From Desulfobacteraceae bacterium (lineage in GTDB: Bacteria; Desulfobacterota; Desulfobacteria; Desulfobacterales; ETH-SRB1): a DNA stretch of 39,392 nucleotides. The translations under genes and the position numbers were made by a program. The notes beneath the pieces are model-generated. The model did not search any database. It was not told the origin of the DNA and worked only from the letters and a program-made list of their open reading frames with translations. The stretch lies in NCBI GenBank assembly GCA_013792055.1, contig VMSQ01000287.1, forward strand, positions 1 through 39,392. The letters run 5' to 3'. Of this stretch, positions 19,782 to 27,847 are shown piece by piece. Every line of letters starts with the position of its first letter. Positions within the stretch are counted from its first letter, which is position 1.

Positions 19782-20830
19782 TTGTCAGCAACTCTTCTTA
19801 AAGCAAGCCCCATGCAGATAGCTGCTTGAGGGGCTATCTGCGCAAGGTATGAAGGATCAAAACGTGCAGAAACATCTAACTTTTTGAAAGGGTTGATAGT
19901 TTCTACCTTCGATGATGTTTCAGCAGCCAGAAGTTGACGGAATTCCTTAATATGAGCGCCGCCGCCGCTGAGCACAATACTTTTTATCTGCTCATCGGGG
20001 TTTGCCGAATAATAAAAGTCAAGTGCGCGTCTTATTTCGATACTCCATTCAGAAACCACAGATGAAACAGTTTGTTTTAGATCATCAGGAGATATTTTGT
20101 CCGTCTGTTTACTAAGCTTAAGCTGTTCAGCTTCTATAAAAGAACAGTCTATAAGAGAGATTATCTTTTGATTTATCTGGCTGCATCCCAGCGAAACATC
20201 TCTCATGAATACAGAAGAATAGCCTTTCAGTATGTTCAATGATGTTTTGTTTGCGCCTATATCTATCAGCACTACATTTTCATCAAATAAGTCATAATTG
20301 ACCTCGAAAATATTTTGCAGGGCAAAGGCATCAACATCGATTATGCATGGGTTAAGTCCGGCTATTTGAACAAGATTGATATATTCATTAATCATTTCCT
20401 TTTTTGCTGCAACGAGCATAACGCTCATTTGATTTGAGTCAGCTTCCCTTTCTCCCAGGATTTGATAATCTATATTAACCTCGCTGATGTCGAAAGGGAT
20501 ATATTGCTCTGCTTCCAAATGGATGGTTTTTTGAAGTTGTTCTTCAGTTACGGTTTGCAAGTCTATTTTTTTGACAATAACTGAATAACCGCCGATCGAT
20601 ATGGCAACATCTTTTTCTTTTATGTTATTCGCCTTAAATAGTTGACGAATTGAGTCGGCAACATTTTCCGGATCATTTATATTGCCTTCTTCAATTGCTC
20701 CCTGGGCAATGCTTATCATTCCGAAATTCTTCAGGGCAAACCCCTTTTTTGTTGCCGTAATTTCTCCGGCTTTTAAAGCGCTGGAGCCAATATCAAGGCC
20801 GACCAAGCCGGGAGATTTTCGAAATATCAT
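19778..20830 (-). CDS. pilM: Type IV pilus assembly ATPase-fold protein
   Basis: GLVGLDIGSSALKAGEI; VVLIDIGANKTSLNIL; SIVLSGGGAHI. Confidence 0.94.
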   Translation of the reverse strand: MIFRKSPGLVGLDIGSSALKAGEITATKKGFALKNFGMISIAQGAIEEGNINDPENVADSIRQLFKANNIKEKDVAISIGGYSVIVKKIDLQTVTEEQLQKTIHLEAEQYIPFDISEVNIDYQILGEREADSNQMSVMLVAAKKEMINEYINLVQIAGLNPCIIDVDAFALQNIFEVNYDLFDENVVLIDIGANKTSLNILKGYSSVFMRDVSLGCSQINQKIISLIDCSFIEAEQLKLSKQTDKISPDDLKQTVSSVVSEWSIEIRRALDFYYSANPDEQIKSIVLSGGGAHIKEFRQLLAAETSSKVETINPFKKLDVSARFDPSYLAQIAPQAAICMGLALRRVADK

Positions 20831-20841
20831 TTGATAAACCC

Positions 20842-21039
20842 TTAATCGCCAAATATCTTGTTTTTATCCGAAAGTTTAAATCCCAGGGCCAAAAGAATCT
20901 TTCTTTTGGTTTCCATGCGGCACAGCATATTGTTTTCTATTCGAGCAATAGTGATAGGTGAAACTTTTGCTTCTCTTGCAAGTTCGGCCTTGCTCATCAT
21001 AAGAGATTCTCTAATTTTTTTTAAAGAATTACCGCCCAT
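20842..21039 (-). CDS. Small XRE-type helix-turn-helix regulator upstream of pilM
   Basis: LKKIRESLMMSKAELAREAKVSPITIARIENNMLCRMETKRKILLALGF. Confidence 0.82.
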   Translation of the reverse strand: MGGNSLKKIRESLMMSKAELAREAKVSPITIARIENNMLCRMETKRKILLALGFKLSDKNKIFGD

Positions 21040-21450
21040 AAAAACCTTACTTTTTAATAATTAAATTTAAATTTTCCCAAAATATTAATTGCATTATATT
21101 ATTAAGTCAAGTTAATTATGTATAATTATGCATAACTACATTAAGTTGTGCTTCTGATTATTCAACAACCATATATAGTATAGACCTCGTTAATACTGGT
21201 TAATTATGGAGTAATATTTTTGACAAAAAGCTTGGTTTCTAGTTTGGAACTGTGAACCTGAGTAATTACTGAAAATAAAGCTTTACCTTGACTTTAATGG
21301 CTAATTTCCTTATGTTTGCAATAATTTAATTTTACGTCTCGGAATTCCTACGACTTTAGTCAACCTGCCCGCCATTGCCATTTGTGCCGCCGTTACAATT
21401 ACCCGGCAAACCAGGCGTTGGCAGGCGGGGTCCTCGAGTTGTAAAGAGTA

Positions 21451-22305
21451 TTGAACCACTTGACCACTTTCCCACTCGACCACTCGACTAATTCTGAGCG
21501 AAGCGAACTAAATTCAATAGTTGAAGAAAAGCCGATGATACGATTTCTTGAATTTGCAGGAAGACCGCTTGTATTCTTTGTTGAAGAATGCGGCAGAATT
21601 ATGCTCCTTCTGCTGTCAACCATATCATGGATGTTCCGTCCGCCGTTTCGCATTAGAGTAATTTTCAAGCAAATGGAATTTGTTGGAGTCAATTCCGTTA
21701 TCGTTGTTATGATCACAGGTGCTTTTACGGGCATGGTTCTTGCTCTTCAGACCTATCATGGTTTTAGAATGTTCGGGGGTGAAAGCCTGGTGGGCTCAAC
21801 CGTAGCTTTATCAATGACGCGCGAACTTGGGCCGGTTTTTACTGCTCTAATGGTCACGGGGCGTGTAGGTTCAGCGATGGCGGCTGAGCTTGGCACCATG
21901 AAAGTTACAGAGCAGATTGATGCGTTAAATACGATGTCAGTCAATCCCATCCAATATCTGGTTATGCCTCGTATAATTGCCGCAATATTAATGCTTCCTG
22001 TTTTGACAATTATATCTGATTTTGTCGGTATTGTGGGCGGCTATTTTGTTGGTGTTAACCTTCTAAAAATCAATTCAGGAATTTTCATAGCCAAAATAAT
22101 TGACATCGTTGATCTTGAGGATATTTTCAATGGGCTTATAAAGGCTGCGTTTTTTGGATTAATTCTTTCTCTTATAGGTTGTTACAAGGGAATATCTACA
22201 ATCGGCGGTGCTGAAGGAGTTGGAAGAGCAACAACACAGTCGGTGGTCTTGTCATCGGTATTGATTTTTATTAGTGATTATTTTCTGACAGCAGTTATGT
22301 TCTGA
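21451..22305 (+). CDS. mlaE: MlaE family ABC transporter permease (true start probably near 21535)
   Basis: GAFTGMVLALQTYHGFRMFGGESLVGSTVALSMTRELGPVFTALMVTGRVGSAMAAELGTMKVTEQIDAL. Confidence 0.92.
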   Translation: MNHLTTFPLDHSTNSERSELNSIVEEKPMIRFLEFAGRPLVFFVEECGRIMLLLLSTISWMFRPPFRIRVIFKQMEFVGVNSVIVVMITGAFTGMVLALQTYHGFRMFGGESLVGSTVALSMTRELGPVFTALMVTGRVGSAMAAELGTMKVTEQIDALNTMSVNPIQYLVMPRIIAAILMLPVLTIISDFVGIVGGYFVGVNLLKINSGIFIAKIIDIVDLEDIFNGLIKAAFFGLILSLIGCYKGISTIGGAEGVGRATTQSVVLSSVLIFISDYFLTAVMF

Positions 22306-23033
22306 TGATTGAAATAATAAAGATAAGCAAATCTTTTAACAGCCAAAAAGTTCTGGACGATCTTGATCTTAATATAGATCCTGGAAAGATTACCGTTATT
22401 ATTGGTCAGAGCGGAGGAGGCAAAAGCGTCCTCTTAAAGCATATTATAGGTCTTATAAGGCCTGATTCAGGGCAGATTATCATTGACGGAATTGACATTA
22501 CAAATCTAAATGACAAAAAGCTTAATGAAGTACGAAAAAAATTTGGTATGCTTTTTCAGGATGCAGCTTTATTCGACTCGATGACGGTAGGTGAAAATGT
22601 AGCTTTTCCACTCAACGAACATAAACGATTATCAAGAAAAGAGATAAATAAAATAGTTGATGATAAGTTAAATCTTGTTGGATTGGAAAATGTGACACAT
22701 AAGATGCCTTCAGAACTATCAGGAGGTATGCGCAAGCGAGCTGGACTTGCAAGGGCTATTGCGCTGGATCCAAAAATCGTGCTATTTGATGAGCCCACAA
22801 CAGGTCTTGATCCTATAATGCGCGAAAGTATTGACAAACTTATTGTAGCGACACAGGAGAGGACAAAGGCGACTTTTGTTGTTATTAGTCATGACATTGA
22901 ATCTACCTTTACGATTGCACATAAGGTAGCCATGTTATATCAGGGTAAAATTGTTGCTGTTGGGACACCGGATGAAATACGTTCATCAAACAATTCTTTT
23001 GTTAGACGGTTTATTAAGGATTTAAGGGATTGA
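22305..23033 (+). CDS. mlaF: MlaF family ABC transporter ATPase
   Basis: Walker A GQSGGGKSVLLKH; ELSGGMRKRAGLARAIALDPKIVLFDEPTTGLDP. Confidence 0.93.
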   Translation: MIEIIKISKSFNSQKVLDDLDLNIDPGKITVIIGQSGGGKSVLLKHIIGLIRPDSGQIIIDGIDITNLNDKKLNEVRKKFGMLFQDAALFDSMTVGENVAFPLNEHKRLSRKEINKIVDDKLNLVGLENVTHKMPSELSGGMRKRAGLARAIALDPKIVLFDEPTTGLDPIMRESIDKLIVATQERTKATFVVISHDIESTFTIAHKVAMLYQGKIVAVGTPDEIRSSNNSFVRRFIKDLRD

Positions 23034-23239
23034 TGAATTCGTAAAAAGTCGTCACTCCGGTGAAAACCGGAGTCCAGACCCGCCCGCCTCGCCTGAGCGG
23101 ACGTCTTGAGCAGCGGCAACAGCCGCCTTTGGGCAAAAGCGATGGCGGGCAGGTGGTCTGCAACTGCTTGAAAAGACTGGATTCCGGCTTTCGCCGGAAT
23201 GACGGAAAACGGTATTTTTGGACTTTTTACGAGACCATT
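23031..23239. mobile_element. MITE copy 4, inserted between mlaF and mlaD
   Basis: TGATGAATTCGTAAAAAGTC...GACTTTTTACGAGACCATT; flanked by AAGGGAT duplication (23024-23030 and 23240-23246). Confidence 0.85.
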
Positions 23240-23259
23240 AAGGGATTAGGGGATTTTCT

Positions 23260-24657
23260 TTGTCAAATTTAAGCATAGAAGCAAAAGTCGGTGTTTTTGT
23301 TGTAATTGGAATTATAATTCTTGGATACATGTCCATGAGGCTGGGGAAGCTTGGTTTTAAAATGGATAAGGGATATGAAGTTAAGGTATATTTTGATTCA
23401 GCATCCGGCCTTGAAGAAGATGTTTCGGTTGAAATAGCGGGTGTTGAAGTGGGCAGGGTCAGCAAGGTTTTGCTTGAAGACGGAAAGGCGCTGGTAATTC
23501 TTCGAATAGATTCCAATGTTAAACTTAGAAAAGATGTTAAAGCTTCGATCGGAACCAGGGGAATACTTGGTGATAAATATGTTGTGCTGGTTCAGGGCTC
23601 TTCGGCAGCTCCCTTGATTGAACCGGGTGGGCGCATTGTCAGCACTACCACTGCAACAGATTTGGATAGCCTGATGAATGTTCTCGGAGAGGTGGCAAAA
23701 AATATCAGCACGCTGACACGTTCGTTTGCGAATGTAATGGGAGGTGAAAAAGGCGAAGCCTCACTTCGTTCAATAGTGGATTCTATGCAGGCTGTGGCTG
23801 AAACTCTGAACAGAACCGTGCAGGAAAACAACGAAGAGCTTGTAAAAATAATAGCAAATCTTTCCGAGTTCTCGGCAACAATAAATGAAATTTCATCAAA
23901 GATTAATAAAGGTGAAGGAAGTATAGGGAAATTAATTAACGAAGAAGATACGGTCGAAAAGTTAAACGGGACTCTTGCGTCACTTAAAGAAATAACTGAA
24001 AAGATAAACAGGGGAGAAGGATCAATAGGGAAGCTTCTTAATGATGAAGAAACTGTAGAAACTCTAAATTCAACCCTTACCAGCATAAATGATTATATGC
24101 AAAAACAGGAATCTTTCAGAACATATCTGGATTACAGGGGAGAATATCTTTTTGACAGCAATGATGTTAAATCCTACCTTAGTCTTCGTATTCAACCAAG
24201 GGAGGACAAGTATTATTTGCTTCAGGTTGTTGATGACCCGGGTGGAGTGGAATCCGTAACCGATATTACAACGACTACAAACGGAGTAACCACGACAGAA
24301 CATATTGAAAAGAAGGAAAAAAATGAAATTAAATTTTCAGCCCAAATTGCCAAGCGTTACTATGACCTTGGCTTGCGCGGTGGAATTTTTGAATCTACAG
24401 GCGGTTTCGCATTTGATTACTATCTTTTAAAAGATCGCCTGACCCTCTCAATGGAAGCCTTTGATTTTGATTCAGACAGCAACGCTCACTTGAAATTCAA
24501 AGCAGATTTTACACCATTTAAGCATTTATATATAACCTCGGGCTTTGATGATTTTATAAGCGATGAGGGTAATGAATCTTTTTTTATCGGGGCTGGAATT
24601 AACTTTTTAGATGAAGATATAACGACCATTCTTTCGGATCTTCCATTTTATAAATAA
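23260..24657 (+). CDS. MlaD/MCE-domain protein (TTG start)
   Basis: Single TM plus MCE: EVKVYFDSASGLEEDVSVEIAGVEVGRV; repeats INKGEGSIGKLINEEDTVE / INRGEGSIGKLLNDEETVE. Confidence 0.92.
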   Translation: MSNLSIEAKVGVFVVIGIIILGYMSMRLGKLGFKMDKGYEVKVYFDSASGLEEDVSVEIAGVEVGRVSKVLLEDGKALVILRIDSNVKLRKDVKASIGTRGILGDKYVVLVQGSSAAPLIEPGGRIVSTTTATDLDSLMNVLGEVAKNISTLTRSFANVMGGEKGEASLRSIVDSMQAVAETLNRTVQENNEELVKIIANLSEFSATINEISSKINKGEGSIGKLINEEDTVEKLNGTLASLKEITEKINRGEGSIGKLLNDEETVETLNSTLTSINDYMQKQESFRTYLDYRGEYLFDSNDVKSYLSLRIQPREDKYYLLQVVDDPGGVESVTDITTTTNGVTTTEHIEKKEKNEIKFSAQIAKRYYDLGLRGGIFESTGGFAFDYYLLKDRLTLSMEAFDFDSDSNAHLKFKADFTPFKHLYITSGFDDFISDEGNESFFIGAGINFLDEDITTILSDLPFYK

Positions 24658-24660
24658 CAA

Positions 24661-24796
24661 CGACGGCTTCGTAAAAAAGTCGTCACTCCGGTGAAAACCG
24701 GAGTCCAGATGATCTGTAACCACTTGAAAAGACTGGATTCCAGCTTTCGCTGGAATGACGGTTAAGATGATTTTTGGTCTTTTTACGAATTCATCA
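24661..24796. mobile_element. MITE copy 5
   Basis: gacggcttcgtaaaaaagtcgtcactccggtgaaaaccggagtcc...ggattccagctttcgctggaatgacgg...tctttttacgaattcatca. Confidence 0.78.
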
Positions 24797-24799
24797 AAA

Positions 24800-25498
24800 T
24801 TAAAGGCTGTGGAATATTTTTTCTTCAGCTAAATCTGTGTAGCTGGAATCTTTATAGTCAGAAATAATTTTATTAAAAGCCTCAACGCTTTTGTCTTTGT
24901 TTCCCATCACAGCATAAAGCCGTCCTAAATTAAAAAGGGTTTCGTCTTTAATTTTATCATCAGGTCCGGATAAAATTTTATTAAAATATTCTACAGCAGC
25001 GGTGTAATCTTTTTTTCCTTCGCGTGAGTATGCAATACCGTTAAATATGAGGTTTTTAACAAATGGATTATTTTCAAAGCCGGAAAGGGCTTTATTATAT
25101 AATTCCGTCGCCCTGTCAAACTCACCGGCATTGTAACAGATATTTGCATACATAACAGTTGCCAGCTTTGCACTATCTTTGCCCCAGTTGTTTTCAACAA
25201 TCTGAATAAAATCGTCTGATACTTCCTGGTATGCTTTTACAGCTCCTTGCTCGGTTTTAATTTTTTCATATTTGGCCAAACAGTTTGCAAGCATAACAGA
25301 AGCTTTACTTTCAGCTCTGTCTGAATAATAATAAAAAGAAGAAATAGCGACTATTATAAGCATAATCGCGATAGCCACTGATAATAAAAAAGTTTTATAT
25401 TTTGCCAGAAATACGACGATTTTTGTGGTTAAGGAAATAAATTTATCAGGCTCTTCTAACTCTCTTTTTCGTGACCGGGTTACGCGTTTTTTCGCCAC
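24800..25498 (-). CDS. Membrane-anchored tetratricopeptide repeat protein (YfgM-like)
   Basis: Basic N-terminus, one TM, TPRs incl. KDYTAAVEYFNKILSGPDDKIKDETLFNLGRLYAVMGNKDKSVEAFNKII. Confidence 0.72.
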   Translation of the reverse strand: MAKKRVTRSRKRELEEPDKFISLTTKIVVFLAKYKTFLLSVAIAIMLIIVAISSFYYYSDRAESKASVMLANCLAKYEKIKTEQGAVKAYQEVSDDFIQIVENNWGKDSAKLATVMYANICYNAGEFDRATELYNKALSGFENNPFVKNLIFNGIAYSREGKKDYTAAVEYFNKILSGPDDKIKDETLFNLGRLYAVMGNKDKSVEAFNKIISDYKDSSYTDLAEEKIFHSL

Positions 25499-25527
25499 AA
25501 TTCCTCCTTTATTATTTTTTTTGGACA

Positions 25528-25590
25528 GGATTTACAAGATATTCAGGATTTAAATTATCTAAACTTTTCCTGTTAATCCAAATCTAAATC
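25528..25590. repeat. ACAGGATT-type intergenic repeat, third copy
   Basis: acaggatttacaagatattcaggattt...cctgttaatccaaatc. Confidence 0.45.
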
Positions 25591-25957
25591 CTTATACATT
25601 GATACACATCTTCTTCATGTTGTAATTATATTTTATGATTTACTGGATAGCTACAATGAGAGTTGGTTTTGTTTGTGCACTTAAACTTAAAATAAAATCT
25701 TGTTTATCCCTGGCCCAGACCGAACACATTGGCTTAAACGAGCTGATTCAGGAGTATAATACCAGAGTAAACCCTGGCCCAGACCGGTATATAGACTTAA
25801 GTGAGCTAATTTTCCGGTTCCAACAGGAAATACAGTTGGCCAGTCATGGTGTTGCATAGCACCAGGGCGGGCTTAATATCTAAATTAAATCGGATAGCGC
25901 CAGGGCAGGCCTGTTATCCTGTCAGATTTTTTTTCAAAACGCTAAATTGCTATCAAT

Positions 25958-26419
25958 TTACCAGACTAAAGATTTGTGAATCCAGCCCGTATCTCCATCA
26001 GCATGCTGAACATAAATCCAGTTGCCTTTGCGCTTTAAAATTTTAAATGGAATTCCTTCCTTGATGGTGAATAAAATTTCAAATTTTGTGTCTGGGCCTG
26101 ATCGGACGTTACATTTTTCATTATTTGTAATAACTGACGGTATGTTACTGACAAGAGACTTGTGAATCCACCCTTTATCTCCCTCAAAATCTTGAAAATG
26201 ATACCAGTTACCGGACTTTTTCAGAACAAGAATTGGATGATATTTTCCAACCTTCCACAGGATGTCATGCGCGTTTCCAGGCCCGGAGCGTATGTTGGCT
26301 ATAGAAGATATAATTGTCAGGCGTTCTGCAAAGGCAATACTACTGAAAATAATGCTCAGGGCTATTGAAATAGAAGCGATAGAACAAGCTTTAATCAGGA
26401 TAGAAGCTCTACTTCGCAT
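25958..26419 (-). CDS. Secreted protein with two bacterial SH3 domains
   Basis: Two SH3b units: ANIRSGPGNAHDILWKVGKYHPILVLKKSGNWYHFQDFEGDKGWIHKSLV and CNVRSGPDTKFEILFTIKEGIPFKILKRKGNWIYVQHADGDTGWIHKSLV. Confidence 0.88.
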   Translation of the reverse strand: MRSRASILIKACSIASISIALSIIFSSIAFAERLTIISSIANIRSGPGNAHDILWKVGKYHPILVLKKSGNWYHFQDFEGDKGWIHKSLVSNIPSVITNNEKCNVRSGPDTKFEILFTIKEGIPFKILKRKGNWIYVQHADGDTGWIHKSLVW

Positions 26420-27039
26420 ATTCCTTCAAGGTGTTTTTTAAATTTAACTGCATCTTCTTTTGATCCAACAATTGAATCAAAATGCATGGGGATTGCAATC
26501 TCAGGCTTCAGGCGCTTTACTGCCTCGACAGCCTCTTCAGCGGTCATCACATAAGTGCCTGAAACAGGCAGCAAGGCTATATCAGTTTCAAATTTGTCCA
26601 TTTCAGGGATAAGGTCTGTATCTCCGGCATGATAAATCCGGATTCCATCAACTGTTAGAATGAAGCCTAACCATCCATTGGTTTTTGGATGAAACGCCTT
26701 GTTGGTATTGTAAGCTTCGACCGCTTCAATTTGAACTCCGGAAACAGTTATTTTATCTCCTGGCTTTACAACTCTGACATTGCCGGAAAGTTTTTTGGCT
26801 GATTCCGCTTCAGTAACGATTACGGTCTCCGGTTTTTTTATTTTATCAATATCTTCAATTGAACAATGATCATAGTGAGAATGAGTAATCAGGATTATGT
26901 CTGCCGGCACGATTTCCTTTATCTGAAATGGATCGATGACAATTATTTTGTCATGCGCATTTATTGCGAATCCGGAATGTCCAAGCCATTTAATGTTTTT
27001 CAGCATGTTTTGCGGCATGTCTGTCCTCTTTTGGTTCAC
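26395..27039 (-). CDS. MBL-fold metal-dependent hydrolase (UPF0173-like)
   Basis: WLGHSGFAI; ITHSHYDHCSIEDI; IRIYHAGDTDLIPEM; IPMHFDS. Confidence 0.9.
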   Translation of the reverse strand: MNQKRTDMPQNMLKNIKWLGHSGFAINAHDKIIVIDPFQIKEIVPADIILITHSHYDHCSIEDIDKIKKPETVIVTEAESAKKLSGNVRVVKPGDKITVSGVQIEAVEAYNTNKAFHPKTNGWLGFILTVDGIRIYHAGDTDLIPEMDKFETDIALLPVSGTYVMTAEEAVEAVKRLKPEIAIPMHFDSIVGSKEDAVKFKKHLEGICEVELLS

Positions 27040-27047
27040 GGTTCAAA

Positions 27048-27743
27048 TTATACACTATAAAATAAAAGTGCAGGCAATTCAACACAGGTTAGTTTGTTGC
27101 CGTAAACCGCTCCAGTATCAATTCCTATTTTGTTGGGCTCTACCAATGGTTCCACGTACGGTGTATGCCCAAAAACAACTCGTTTCCCAAAATCAAAATC
27201 CGAGTTTACGAAATCTTCGCGTATCCAGAGAAAATCTGCAGGATTCTGCATTTCAAGCGGAATGTTTTCTCTGAGTCCTGCATGCACAAATATATAGTTA
27301 TCGCTCTCATAATAAAGCGAGAGTGATTCAAAAAAATCAAGGTGTTCTTGAGGTATCAGGGGGGAACTGTTCGACCGGCTTCTTTTCATGTAGCTTTCCA
27401 AAGTCAACTGTCCTCCATTTATCAGATAGGTAAGACTGTCTTTTCCTGAAAGATATTTTTCCAGCATCTCTTCGTGGTTGCCCTTTAAAAATACAATTTT
27501 TTGAAAATGCTTTTTTAAATCAATCAGATATTCAACAACATCAAAAGAACTGGGACCTCTGTCAATATAATCTCCAAGGAATAAAAGGGTATCATTATCT
27601 CGATTTATATTGATTTTAGCCATAAGTTCACACAGCTTATCAAAACATCCATGTATGTCCCCTATGGCAAATATTTTTTCCATCAACTTTAACCTCAATT
27701 GATCGATTTTTGGCTCGATCTGCACTGACCTCTTGCGCATCAA
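27048..27743 (-). CDS. Calcineurin-like metallophosphoesterase (Ser/Thr phosphatase type)
   Basis: IGDIHGC, FLGDYIDRGPSSFDVVEYLI, LKGNHEEML, FVHAGLR, FGHTP. Confidence 0.92.
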   Translation of the reverse strand: MMRKRSVQIEPKIDQLRLKLMEKIFAIGDIHGCFDKLCELMAKININRDNDTLLFLGDYIDRGPSSFDVVEYLIDLKKHFQKIVFLKGNHEEMLEKYLSGKDSLTYLINGGQLTLESYMKRSRSNSSPLIPQEHLDFFESLSLYYESDNYIFVHAGLRENIPLEMQNPADFLWIREDFVNSDFDFGKRVVFGHTPYVEPLVEPNKIGIDTGAVYGNKLTCVELPALLFYSV

Positions 27744-27847
27744 GGATTCGCGAAAATCCTCGATATATCCACGGGTATGCCTGCGGTTTTCGCAAACCCT
27801 TATGCATCAAGATCTCAGCACATCTCTTCCCCAAAAAATCGCTCAAC

